Positions 11,790 to 22,334 of a stretch of DNA of 64,000 bases are shown piece by piece. Numbering within the stretch: position 1 is the stretch's first letter; each line of letters starts with the position of its first letter. Under the pieces are notes generated by a model. The model did not search any database. It saw nothing but the letters and a program-made list of their open reading frames with translations, and was not told the DNA's origin. Source of the stretch: Hydractinia symbiolongicarpus (Eukaryota; Cnidaria; Hydrozoa; Anthoathecata; Hydractiniidae); NCBI RefSeq assembly GCF_029227915.1, contig NC_079876.1:31405828-31469827 (forward strand). Direction: 5' to 3'. Both the position numbers and the translations under genes were made by a program.

Positions 11790-12250
11790 ACAAACTGGAC
11801 TCTACCTACCGGATATATTTACAACCTTATACCCTTGCTACAACCGATGTATGCTACAATAATAGCAACAGCACCTGCAATTGCCATGCACAAATGCTTA
11901 GCCACAAATTCAAAAACATTTGCAGCCACCATAAAAAAGAATGACACTATAGTGCCAATGACACAAGGAAGAGCCGCGCCAGCCTTACCTGCTAAATAGT
12001 GCTAAAGTTGGTGAAATCCATGGCTATCAGACGCTTTTTACCTAACTTCCTCTGTATCTCGGTTATGACCTTGAACTCACCAGTCTGTATCGTTTGTTCT
12101 ATCCCATGATAGAAGAGTTGATTGGTTTCATTGAGCTTAAATTTGTCATAACTCAATATTATCAATGTCATATGATTTAACTCCCCCAGGCCCATCTTGC
12201 GAAGATATTCATAAAGAGAATCTTTGATCTTTTGATCTCTTCCATCTGTT
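11790..12250 (-). pseudogene. Polinton-associated membrane protein remnant
   Basis: On the minus strand a frame from about 12250 through 12195-11992 gives a hydrophilic N-terminal part (LGELNHMTLIILSYDKFK) ending in a stop. A second frame picks up directly with a glycine/alanine-rich and strongly hydrophobic stretch (AGKAGAALPCVIGTIVS, FVAKHL, AIAGAVAIIVAYIG) that stops near 11842. The C-terminal pattern (AGKAGA-LP-VIG followed by two hydrophobic segments) is one I associate with cnidarian Polinton ORFs. Function unknown. A one-base shift separates the parts. Confidence 0.45.
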
Positions 12251-12289
12251 CTGGTTAGGGATTTACCTTTCTATCAGCCTAGATTACAT

Positions 12290-12935
12290 GATAGGCTGCA
12301 GTTTGTTCTCCATTTCGCATTGTATGCAGACGTCATCAAAGATGCAGGTACGGCGGCCTCGGGATCTACTGCGGCAAAAGCGGCAGATGCTACTTACAAG
12401 ATCAGCAATATTGCACTAAAGTTTAAAATGGTCAATCATGAGGGTGTGGCAAGTGCAATGGTATCACGGTACAATTTCCTATCACTACCCTTTGGGAGAG
12501 TACTTCGAAGCAAAGTTATTACAATGACAAAAGAGGATAGGAGCTATAATTTACAAATTGATACACCGGCAAAGTGTTTAAAGGGTGTTCTATTACTGCT
12601 CATAGACCCCTCAAAAGTTAAACCATATAGTGGTATTAATGAAACCTTCTACAATCCAAAGATTGAAAAGATGTCAATCACTGTCGAAGGAGAGCCTAAT
12701 GAACTCTATACACATGCTATGCTTGGAAAGGATCATTTTAAGCAACTTGTGAACCTCTTCGGTAGTCAAGACTCTGACATTACTATAGGTCAGTTAATGA
12801 CTGAGAGATACGCACTTTTGTCGATTTCCGTTCATCTCCTGATCATAGTCTGCACGGTTCTGGAAGACCTCTTCAACGTTTGAGTGATGGCGAAACTCTC
12901 CATATGATAAAAAAGCCGACAGCAGGTGCAATGTT
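12290..12935 (+). pseudogene. Polinton major-capsid-like protein, C-terminal part
   Basis: The frame 12320-12883 is open for 187 residues. Recognisable features are ADATYKISNIALKFKMV, DTPAKCLKGVLLLLID, ETFYNPKIEKMSITVEGEPN and ELYTHAML, in the order seen in the C-terminal half of double jelly-roll capsid proteins of Polintons. In the next frame after about 12805 the match continues (VDFRSSPDHSLHGSG), showing a frameshift. The expected N-terminal half is missing. Capsid genes imply that the element family can form, or once formed, virions. This copy cannot. Confidence 0.6.
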
Positions 12936-13065
12936 AAATGTTATGTCTTTTTGCTGAGCGACGCTCAATTAAAAATCACAGGAGAGCGATTTCATGGCAT
13001 AGAATATTAAAGTTTCAAATAAATGACTATTCTAGAACCGCACACATCCATACTTACAGGCCTGA

Positions 13066-13560
13066 AAAACACAGCGTGTCCTTGATCTCCTCGAAACTGA
13101 GTACAAGAAACATTTTCACAACATAGTTATTCTATGCCCAACTATGCAATGGAATAGCACGTACCCTGAGAGATTCTCGTTGTGGCAAAATAATTACGTG
13201 CTTCTGATCAATCCCAAAGAGCAACTTTTTGAATGGATAGAAAATTTTTCGTTATTGTTAGCTGGTGAAGACACACTGTTCATCATTGAAGACTGTATAA
13301 CAGACAAGTATCTCGATAAAAAAGACAGTCTCTACTTGAACTAGCGATTTCAGGCAGGCATAAGAAGCACTCTTTGTGCCTTCTTACACAATCGTATACC
13401 GCTTGACCAAAAAATCTTCGAGGACAAAAAAGTAGCTGTTCCTCTGGTCGAGAGGTTCGATATGAAATTGATTGCTGAAGAAACCAATATGATCAGTGAT
13501 TGGAAAGATATCAAGGCTCAACTGGAAAACTCAAAACATGCGTGCTTGTAGGTTAGGTTA
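13066..13560 (+). pseudogene. Polinton packaging ATPase (FtsK/HerA type), broken
   Basis: In the frame 13066-13344 are LETEYKKHFHNIVILCP, LLINPKEQLFEWI and the Walker-B-like DTLFIIEDC. After a one-base shift the frame from 13335 reads LAISGRHKKHSL and LLTQSYTA, the highly conserved block following Walker B in adenovirus-like/Polinton packaging ATPases, then meets a TGA. A third frame near 13460-13550 is again protein-like (MISDWKDIKAQLENS). The Walker A loop upstream is not visible. The enzyme would translocate DNA into capsids. Confidence 0.75.
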
Positions 13561-13730
13561 GAACACCCCAGAGCCCATAAAATTCTCGAGTGAATGGTGG
13601 TTTTATGGATCAATTTGGTCCACAAAACGGCGGTACATTTATTTAAAAAATATACTAATATGTTTGATTTGATACGAACCCAAATTCAAAAAATAATTGT
13701 ACCACCCGGTTATTTTGGATCTCGAGTTTT

Positions 13731-14640
13731 TTACTTCTCAGGAAGAAGTCGAAAGGTAGTTTTTTTGCGATTCCAAAGGCCAGTTGAGCAACGTGGTTGC
13801 TGCACCATAACCACAGAGTGCATGATGTATATGTTTTCCTGTTCCCATCGAATGTGTTCTAACCATTTAGATGCATCATAGCTATAACATTCACCATAAA
13901 ATACCTTCTCCGACCTGCATGGCATATGTTTCACTTTCTTATCTTTACAAATGATCGTCGTTTTGACTCATTCACATTCTTTCTTCTTGTGCCGCTAAAG
14001 GTGGCAGGCTTTTGTGGGAAGTTGACCGCACATTTTTGTCAACACTTCGATATCTTTGATGAAAAAACAGTGTCCTTGCAACATTCCAATAGTGATGTCA
14101 TCTAACCCTTTCTTATGCTGCTTCTGACCATAGACGAGTCGTCATGGTGCTTTCTCGTTGTTTGACTTAGGCTCATACACTGTGATGTTAATCTTGAAAT
14201 GTTTTGCGATATCTTCCAGATCCCCCAGCTTTGTAGGGCGCACGTCTTCACGCTTTAGCTTAGGTTTCTCGTAGTACTCCCGGACTAAGGCAAGAGCTGG
14301 TCTTGTGAGGAACGCTGTCCCGCGTTGTACATTATTCCTCTTTTTTACCGCTTAACATTTCCAGAAGCATAGATTGTCTGTTCTTTCATTTTTCCCGTCA
14401 ACAGCGTAGATAAATCTCTGCTTACGCAACCAGTCTGGAAGAGGTCCGCATCTCACCAGAGGGATCGATCAAAGATGATTTTCCCTTCATATGCTTCCAG
14501 GCTCTCGATGGTTCTGACTGGTGGTAAATATGCCTTGCTCCAAAACTCACCATCTTCCATATCCAGACGCTTCATTTCACATTCCTCTATGAATGCTTCG
14601 ATCTCTGCGATGCTTGAGAGCGACTTGGAGCTCTTAGTTT
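13731..14640 (-). pseudogene. Polinton family B DNA polymerase, N-terminal part, broken
   Basis: Minus-strand frames give, in order, IAEIEAFIEECEMKRLD, EFWSKAYLPPVRTIESLEAY, LVREYYEKPKLKREDVRPTK, LGDLEDIAKHFKINITVYEP, DDITIGMLQGHCFFIKDIEV, SEKVFYGE, and, after a shift, GKHIHHALCGYG. This order matches the region before the exonuclease domain of protein-primed-type PolB in cnidarian Polintons. Several stops and at least three frame changes are present. Exonuclease and polymerase motifs should follow at lower coordinates, but the plus-strand ATPase remnant occupies that place, so most of the gene is lost. Confidence 0.75.
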
Positions 14641-15268
14641 TATGATAGAGAGATACACCGCCTCCACCTTAGTGAATGTTGCAGCTGAAACTGTAAACAA
14701 CATTTACTCGCATATCTATGTATGGTGTAATTTTTCGCATGATCGCATCTGTAAGTGGTTGGTTCAGATTCTTGTTGATTCTCCAAGTTCCGTCTTCCAA
14801 CATATTCATGTCGTGTTCGTCAAATATTCGTTGGATATCTTCGAGACCTTCTGGATCCGTGGGTTGGAACTGCGTTCCGCGTTGCTGCTGCTTCTTTTCT
14901 CGTGAAAAAAGGTGTTTTTTTATCTTTGATCACGGTGGCCCGGTTCTTCTGTCTTGGGAATAGGTGTTTTATATCCTCAATTCCTATTGCAGGCTTTTTC
15001 TCTCGTGGGAATAGGTTTCTTATATTCTCGAGCCCTTTATATCCGTCTTGTGTATCCTCCAGGTCATAGTAATTCTCTTGTGCTTCCTGTTCGACCTCAT
15101 CGTGACGCGTCGTTCTTCTTGAAAATTCCTTTTACGCTTTTTTGTAATAATTAGTAATAGTATCCCGCACACTCTCCAGTCGAGTGGTAAGAGCATCACC
15201 AGTTGCTGCTACAGGCGCTGCTACAGCGTTGTATAGTTGTGTCATTGTATTTCTGAACCAACTCATGT
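14640..15268 (-). pseudogene. Upstream part of the Polinton polymerase-side ORF
   Basis: From an ATG at about 15268 on the minus strand, a frame starts MSWFRNTMTQLYNAVAAPVA and runs about 44 residues before a stop. Later frames show EDTQDGYKGLENIRNLFP and the similar EDIKHLFPRQK, then EDIQRIFDEH, LEDGTWRINKNLNQPLT and KITPYIDMRVNVVYSF. The MSW start and the short repeats ending -LFPR recall the leader region of cnidarian Polinton proteins. It runs directly into the polymerase remnant and may be part of the same large ORF. Confidence 0.45.
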
Positions 15269-15299
15269 TTCCTTTGTTATATACAGATTTTTTAAACAA

Positions 15300-16390
15300 A
15301 CAAAAATTTTGAAAGGGACAGAAAATTTTGAATCATGGGAATTTCCCTTCTCCACTTGCGCATGATGACGTCGGATTCTTTCGAATTTATCGGATGCCGT
15401 GGGATTTATCAGATTTTGTTGGATCCTATCGGATTTATCGGATGATGTATTATTTTTGGGCATGCGCGGATGTTTTTGCTGATGTCAGCATAAATTTATC
15501 ATTTATCATCATTTATGCTGATGACGTCACAAAATTTTTTCGTATTTTCGTATCTCTATAGAAGCGGGAGGTTTACACCTGAACCCCAAAACTATGGTTT
15601 AAGTGAATCCCTACTACTACTGATAATCATATTACAATTTTAACACTACCCGCATAATTGTTAAATTAATGTCCCATATCTTCATTTTCGCCTCTATTAT
15701 AAAACAATAAAAACATTGAAATTAATAACTGTTGCATAATTGCGATGAGTTTAGTAACAAAAATAATAGAAACACAAAATATTATAACAACACAAAGTAA
15801 GAACTCATATAAAGCTTTTGAAAACATGTAAAAACTTTTTTTAGTAAAACTAATTTTTTAGAATCTTACTTAACATAAAAAAAATTGTTGCCATAGCAAC
15901 ACTTCGGCATAGTTCCCGAAAGAAAGTTTTGGAAGATAAAGCTAAATAAAAGTTAGGAAAAGTCACCAAATTTGAAAGTGTAACTATAAACACATAAAAA
16001 GTTATTAAAGAACATTTAGGAGCGGGGGCTGAATTATTAAGCAGTTTAATGTTTGAGAATTCTCGAAGTTTTGTAAGTGGAAAGCGGGAGTAATAATATG
16101 TTATTGTAGCTGTGTAAGCAACTTTCAATGGTTGCACGAAAGCATATCTTCTTAATTGAAGTTCTCAATCGCTATTGGATACATTTCCCCATTTAAATGC
16201 TGATAAAACACCCAGACTATTTGTTTGTAGACATTTGGAAAAGAGTTGAATATACTTTCCCATTTCCGTGTTGATTTGTTGGCGTTAATTTATACTAATA
16301 ATGTTGCTCCTGTTTTCTATCAAAATTCGTCTTTTTCTGCGCTTAAGAAATAAATTTCGTTGTAAGTGCTAATGAGACATTTCTGATTCT
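15300..16390. other. Non-coding, short CGGATTTATCGG repeats
   Basis: At about 15367-15445 imperfect repeats of TCGGATTTATCGGATG occur. At about 15485-15530, CAGCATAAAT and ATTTATGCTG form a 10-bp inverted repeat beside two TGACGTCA-like sites. The rest holds no frame I recognise. Terminal inverted repeats of the Polinton were looked for here and at 10065-10205 but not found. Confidence 0.45.
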
Positions 16391-16397
16391 TGTTTAG

Positions 16398-16505
16398 GTG
16401 ACTTTCACTGCATCAAATGGCGGAGATAAGTTTTCGAACATTGCAATAGACGATGTTTTCTTCTTGAACGGTCACCGTGACAAGGCATATGAGTTTTTTG
16501 TTTGA
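16398..16505 (+). CDS. Probable last exon of a MAM-domain protein
   Basis: A pyrimidine-rich tract ends in TTGTTTAG, and the frame beginning directly after it reads VTFTASNGGDKFSNIAIDDV, then FFLNGH, and stops with TGA followed by TAG. The (S/D)NIAIDD(V/I) block close to the end is the signature C-terminal strand of MAM domains, which are extracellular modules of receptors, meprins and adhesion proteins. The usual cysteine after the block is absent. An AATAAA lies at 16763-16768. No upstream exons were recognised within the window, perhaps because transposons have enlarged the introns. It could also be a relic exon. Confidence 0.5.
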   Translation: MTFTASNGGDKFSNIAIDDVFFLNGHRDKAYEFFV

Positions 16506-16762
16506 TAGAACAGCTGCCGAAAATGACTTTATTATAGCAGGGTGAACTCACTTTTGAATTGCGTAATTATAACAATTGTATGTTTTTTTCTTCAAGAATG
16601 AAATGAGCTAACTCGACAACTTATATTTTAATACAAATATTTCCGCTAGGGCTACTTGTGTTAAGCGAAGTCAAATGGATAATGGTAAATTTCACAAAAT
16701 AACCGCGCTGTCAATGCCATGTGTGCTGTTATCTATTCAATTCCCACTTTCTTCTGAAATGA

Positions 16763-16768
16763 AATAAA
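16763..16768 (+). promoter_or_regulatory. Poly(A) signal candidate for the MAM exon
   Basis: AATAAA in the sequence GAAATAAACC, about 260 bases after the MAM-exon stop codon. It is a plausible cleavage signal, but AATAAA is frequent in AT-rich DNA. Confidence 0.35.
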
Positions 16769-17175
16769 CCAATGCATACTATTTTCCCCGCATATATAAA
16801 ATAAAAAACACCTCTTTAAAACAAAAGGAAAATGATTTTAATTTTGTTAATTCAGTCCTGAATTTTTGCACTTCTTCTTTTTCTCCAATTATTGCACTGC
16901 CCATAATTTCTTCACTAGACATATCACAATATGGGGCAAACTATATCCTTTAAGATTTGTTTTTTTCATTATTGAAGTATCATCAGCACTTTTTACGTAT
17001 ACTGGTCAGACAAAAAGAGTTTTAGGAAGAAATAGAGGGAATTAGAAATTAACAGTGCATGTTCAATGTGACGCGGAATTTGCCTAATTAGTACCTAAAT
17101 TTTGGTATAGTGTTTAAATACAACCTTTTGTACGTCTTTGCCATCTATGACTGTTTTGTGACATATTAATAAAAA

Positions 17176-18325
17176 CTAGTCGATAAAGCCCGTGAAAAAA
17201 TCCACTGAGGCAGGATAAAATTGAAAAATAAGCGTCATATGAATTTTGATGACGTCAGAAACCCATCTGCAAAAAAATTAGAACCTTGTTTTTACGTTGC
17301 CTCTATGGTGCGGAGTTTAAAGCGCTGATCAAGAAAATGTATGTAATCACGTGCTTTTGATAAATGATTAATGAGATATAAAGGTTAAAAAAATTTGCTG
17401 ACGTCAGCACTGACCCGTCTAGACCCCCAAATTTTTTTTTTAGAAATTTGCACTCCTGTTGCCTTCATCGTATAGATCTTGAAACGCTGATCAAGAAAAT
17501 GTATAGGATCATGCACTTTTGACAAACGGTTGCAGAGATATTAGGGTTTAAAGGTTGTTTGATGACGTCATCAACCCGTCCATTCCGAAACGGATTCGGG
17601 GACCCAGGTTTGGGAAAATTACCCAAATTGGTCCTAGTTGGTCCCTAGTTACCCACGCGGTGAAAAATCATTGACGTTACCACCTCGTTTCCAAGTTATT
17701 TGGCCTCAAAGTTTTAGGTGCACTGTAATGGCTTCATTAATTTAATATAGGATATTGACGTTAAAGTAGTGTTATTTTCGTCGCGTCGTAATGTCAGAAA
17801 ATTTAACATATTAGACATGCATTTTTCGGCAACATCAAAGGAAAATAAAGACATCCACTTTGCCTGTCACAGACACACAGACACACTTAGCGTATTATTA
17901 TATAGACTAGTCGTTGCCCGTGGAAAAATCCACGGGTTCGCCCGTCCTTTGAATTTACCCGTGGCAACAAAGTGGATAAGAATATATCGCATTTGATATT
18001 CGTGTTTCCGTAACATCATTTTCTAACTTAGCGGGGGTCCGCGCAGAGACAGACAGACGACGGCTATTATTATAGAGATAGCCGTTTACCCGTTGGAAAA
18101 TCCACGGGGTCGCCCGTCCTTTATATATCGCATTTCGTGTTTCTGTAACAGGACGCGGTTTTCGCGGACAGACAGACAAAATACGGCTATTATTAAAGAG
18201 ACTAGCCCTTAACCCGTGGAAAAATCCACGGGGTCGCCCGTCCTTTATATATCGCATTTCGTGTTTCTGTAACAGGACGCGGTTTTCGCGGACAGACAGA
18301 CAAAATACGGCTATTATTAAAGAGA
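17176..18325 (-). mobile_element. Tandem Helitron-like copies (four)
   Basis: Four abutting units: 17176-17906 (731 bp, with longer inner sequence), 17907-18078, 18079-18201 and 18202-18325. On the plus strand each begins CTAG (one worn to TAG) and soon carries CCCGTGGAAAAATCCACGGG, a perfect hairpin in units 2 and 4. Each ends in an ACAGACAGAC run and, in the three shorter units, GGCTATTATTA(A/T)AGAGA. Read on the minus strand this is TC...hairpin-CTAG, the Helitron end structure. The last two units are nearly identical. No helicase gene is present, so they are non-autonomous. Confidence 0.7.
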
Positions 18326-18329
18326 CTAG

Positions 18330-19295
18330 AAATAAAAAGATGTGTCGTTATCAGTTGCGTGAAATATCTTAAAATTAAAAAAATTACCTGTTACATCTAC
18401 TTCACTACTTTCTACATCTAAACCTCATCAAAATTAGTAAGTCTGGAAAATAGAAAATGCAATTTATAATAATGACTCCATGTATGTTCTCCCGTAACAC
18501 TCTCATATTTTTTAATTCGACTTTCACAATCATTTTATGCGTTGTTACTGAAAAATAGACTTTCTAAACAAAGAAATTTTTAGCTTATCCTTTGCATACT
18601 TTATACTTTAATTAAGCCACTACAAAATCGAAGTGATTAAAATAACACATAAAGAAAGTCTTTGTGTTGAAGGGTGAGGATCTTATTTTTTCTGATCTTT
18701 TTATACACTTGTTTTATTGCGGAGAGAATACGAGTTTAATGTTATTAGTCTTTCCATTGGTCTTAAATCTAGCCTCATCAGCTTTATAGCTTCTTCTAAA
18801 ATTTTATATTAGAGTACAATTCCCACTAAAACTTTAGCAACAAAGTTGTGTTATTGCAAACTCTCTAAATCACTTTAAATCACAATTCCGCGGAAATAAA
18901 GCATATTATGTCCTTCCGCCATCTCCTGACCTGTAGAAAATTGAGCGATATTAACTTTCGGCCCATTGTGCCATGACCTTTATTTTGTAGAAGTAATTTA
19001 TATCTAACACGGGAAGGGTACCTTATTCGCACTAAGTTTTGAAGAGACCAATTTTCTCGCATTTTTGTAAAGAAGTTCGTTATTGCGGCAACGCAATACT
19101 TTAATTCGTGCAAATTATATTTCGCAAAAAACACGTTGACGTTGCGCTAAAGTTGTTCCGCGCAAATTTTATAGATATGACGTAATAAATGGCAGATTAA
19201 TGCTCTATTTTGCAGATATTGTAGTTTGCTGATATGTTCTCATTAGTCCACTAATATTTTCTCATTAGTCTATTTTTTTGAGATGTCTTTGAGAA
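18330..19295. other. Intergenic, nothing recognised
   Basis: AT-rich sequence with no reading frame, RNA or repeat that I can identify. Confidence 0.4.
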
Positions 19296-19296
19296 T

Positions 19297-19451
19297 CGCC
19301 CAAAATATTCCTCCTAATATTATTTTCCATCTTGTTCTTGCTTCTTTTGCTTGCGCATAAGAATTCTTGTTAAAGGTGCAATATTGGTTTAAAATGTATA
19401 GAATGCCAAAGCATTTTAGTATTTTTAATATTAGGAGGAATATTTTGGGCG
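19297..19451. repeat. Perfect 25-bp inverted repeat around a 105-bp loop
   Basis: The arms 19297-19321 and 19427-19451 are exact reverse complements (left arm begins CGCCCAAAATATTCC). The 105-bp centre has no clear coding content. It may be a small foldback/MITE or a hairpin transcript. Flanking bases show no obvious target duplication. Confidence 0.85.
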
Positions 19452-19454
19452 TAT

Positions 19455-20480
19455 GTAATGCGCATATACTTTCCATTAACATTTCATTTGTGATGAAATA
19501 TTTCATAGTATTGTTCTCATATTACCATCTAAAGTCTGCGTCTTTTGACAACTTGGTTTGCATCGTGTGATAAGAATTTAGCATAATAACTTCGCATCCC
19601 CTATAATAATACCTCTAGTTTCACGAGTCTACAACAGGCAAAGTAGTCGAAGTATGACATCTTTTTTATTCTATTTTGTGAATAAAATTTACGGTAAATT
19701 GGTGCATTATATTGAAGAAATAAGAGAAGCCATTTCTTTGCACTTTTAAGTTGCACGCCTTATAACATGGAAACAGATTGAAAGAACTGACGATAACTTC
19801 GGATTGCTTCACAATATTAGTGGGTCTTCGCTGACGTCATAAGATTGAAATTGCCATTCTTTCTGCGGAACATAGGATTTCCCACTAAACATCATAATTT
19901 TCAATTTGGGTAATTATTTTTGGACTGGGTTTCCCAGTAGTTTAATATGTCCGCAGCGGTTTCCAGTTGGCCAAAGTCAGCGTGTAGTTTTAGCCACGTG
20001 ATTTATAGGTCACTTTTACTAATATCGTGTGGTTTCTTTCTCAAATACATAACGCCTCAAGCGGAACTTGCGGTGATTCTAGCTATATGGCGCTGGTGGT
20101 AACGGGCGGGCATTCTCATTAAAACGATAAAAAGATATGTATAGCAGAAATCTTAAACAATAATAATAAAACGAAGGCGGGTTTTATCTCACGTTTCAAA
20201 AACGAAGTGTCAAACAGTCAATACGCTCCAGCTGGCAGGTTTCAAAAAATGCTACTTTTGCACACACGTAGACGAGGCAGACAGTCTTAAAATGTTTCTA
20301 GTCACATTCTCTAGCACGCCGCCCACAGAAATAGTTTACGACAGTCCTGAAATATATAAAAACAATCCCATGCCAACGTCAACAAAAATTAGCACATTTT
20401 AAGAGCTTGGACTTAACATAATAGTCCTAAGTCCACTCTGAGCATTGACAATTGAATTTTGACAAGGTCAAAATGTGTGA
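19455..20480. other. Intergenic, nothing recognised
   Basis: No convincing gene. Short frames only, no RNA gene motifs, and no repeat comparable with its neighbours. Confidence 0.4.
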
Positions 20481-20499
20481 ATCCAATATGGAAATAGCC

Positions 20500-20930
20500 C
20501 GCGGAATTACTTGTTACTGCTACAACCGTTAACAGGCGAAACCTTCGATCGAGCAACAGCAAATTGTAACTATGAAGCAAGGTACGATGTGAGTACTCGT
20601 GGTTTTTGGTGTACAGGTCAAATGGCATTTTTTGATACAAGGGTGTTCAACCCAAACGCCAACAGATATGTAGAGCAGGAAATTCCGAAATGCTATGAGG
20701 TGAATGAGAAGGAAAAAAAGAATGTACAATGAGCGCGTGCTTTCTGTTGAGCATGGTAGCTTCACCCCGGTCGTTTTTGCTGCAACTGGTGGTGTGAGTC
20801 GTGAATGAAGACACTTATTTAAACGATTAATTGAGTTGATTACGGAGAAAAGGAAACAGAGATATGTTTTGATAGCCTGCTGAGTAAAAAGAAAGATGTG
20901 CTTTTCCTTAATTAATTAATTCCATTGAAC
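20500..20930 (+). pseudogene. Retroelement C-terminal nuclease-like domain, broken
   Basis: The frame 20511-20732 reads LLLQPLTGETFDRATANC, then RYDVSTRGFW, QMAFFDTRVFNPNANRY and a charged tail, then stops. In the next frame the match resumes as NERVLSVEHGSFTPVVFAAT and RHLFKRLIELITEKRKQRY. I know this order (QPL-GE, RGFW, AFFDVRVF-P-A, VEHGSFTP-VF) from the C-terminal region of retroelement-like proteins in cnidarians and echinoderms. The acidic residues around FFD-RVF suggest a restriction-endonuclease-like fold. Exact element class uncertain. The reverse transcriptase is not nearby. Confidence 0.6.
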
Positions 20931-21289
20931 TTTGTATATATAGCAGTCAGTCAGTATACCATTGTAATGAAAGTTTGGCAAGATCGATAGGAAACAGTGC
21001 TGATGTTAGCGAATCGATGGCCAATATCACAGTTTAGTTGTTTTTTCTTGTTTCGTAAACCTTTTCCAAATATTGTTATCTTTCAACGCATAATGTCTCC
21101 AGTTAAATTTAATGTTTCATTGTAAACGTTTTTACTGGCCGGTTTATGCCATAGCCAAAATATTTGTTCTACTCTAAAATTAAATTACTTGTGGTGGCAA
21201 ATTTTAAACTTAGCTTCCTTGTTTCAACATATTCTGACCAAGATCGTATCCTTGATATTACTATTTTTATGTATTGAACCCATTTTTGG

Positions 21290-21560
21290 CCTCAGTAACA
21301 CCTATAGCTAACTAGCATAAAACTATTAACTTAAATAAAGCTAGATTCTTAGCTAGCTGGCATAAAATCATCAAATAAAATTTACTTCTTAGTTGGCATA
21401 AAACTAGCTACTTAGCTAGCATTAAGCTAGCTACTTAGTTTAACAAAAACTAACAAACTTAGCTGGCATAAAGCTACCTAATTAACTAGCATAAATCTAC
21501 CTATTTAGCTGGCATAAAACTAGCTACTTATCTATCAAAAATAAGTTAGTTAGCTAGCTT
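21290..21560. repeat. Degenerate TTAGCTGGCATAAAACTAGC tandem repeats
   Basis: Eight or so imperfect units of about 30-35 bp containing (C/T)TTAGCTGGCATAAA(A)CTAGCTA, rich in GCTAGC palindromes. No coding potential. Confidence 0.7.
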
Positions 21561-22195
21561 AAATGGAAACCTAAGTACAGAATTTTCAGCTACACATGCT
21601 GCAAAGCAAGTGAGATATTTCTGCTTTGATAAGGCATATCTCTACGTGGCTGCAATCGGCCACAAAATATGTTTGCCCTGGCAATTGTAGATCAAAAACC
21701 AAGGACCAAAAAGTTTAGCAAAATCATGAATGGAACATAGCTATACATTTACACATGTAATGGGTTACACCGCTCAGCCCCAAAGGACATTATTTCTATA
21801 TAAGGAAACGTTTCCTACATCAACATCTACATTTTCTGTTCTGAGACTCTCTAAATTCTAATGAGCGGTTCTCGTGCTATTAGAATTCAATCAGAACAAG
21901 TTTCCGAAAAACAGAAGTTTTTCAGATCAAGAAATCTCATAATATCTGCACCGGGAAATATACCATCTTCTAATACAAGAGATTCTAAGCAAAATATGTC
22001 GCTGGACGTATTGCGTCAGGAAAAGACTGCAGTAGTGCTAATGCAGATGTTCTGTGGCATATTTCATAAATTTACTCTGGCAAGAATAAAACCGTTTGAC
22101 TGGATAAGATAAAGCTCGTATGAACTTGGTTTTTATGCGATAAACTGAAAGTGACCCTACAATTTTATGCTTGCGAACCAAGGGGACCCTCTACT
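21560..22195. other. No recognised gene; one orphan open frame
   Basis: The frame 21861-22112 (83 residues, starting MSGSRAIRIQSEQVSEK) is open and fairly hydrophilic but matches nothing I know and has no supporting context. The rest is AT-rich intergenic sequence. Confidence 0.3.
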
Positions 22196-22197
22196 CT

Positions 22198-22334
22198 TTC
22201 TATAATAATCCTCTATTCTTCTGCGAAGTGAAACTCACTTCGCAGAAGGATAGAGTCCTATCAACTAATTTATTGTAATAAATGTGTTTGCTTGTCTGCC
22301 TTCGGACAGACAAGGAGGTTAATAATTCCCTAGA
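22198..22334. repeat. Two strong hairpins, possibly a tiny Helitron-like unit
   Basis: Arms 22211-22231 and 22235-22255 (21 bp, one mismatch, 3-base loop) form a long hairpin. About 35 bases on, CTTGTCTG and CAGACAAG (about 22291-22314) form a second with an 8-base loop. The segment begins with TCTATAATAAT, like the 5' end of the Helitron-like copies in this window, and a CTAG follows the second hairpin by about 17 bases. The hairpins are certain. The Helitron interpretation is speculative. Confidence 0.5.

Noticed and set aside
10065-15560. Terminal inverted repeats of the Polinton
   Set aside because: Comparison of 10065-10205 with the reverse complement of 15250-15560 by eye gave no convincing match, so the ends are probably lost.
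15850-16137. 95-residue minus-strand frame before the MAM exon
   Set aside because: Low-complexity content with no domain, no context and no splice support.
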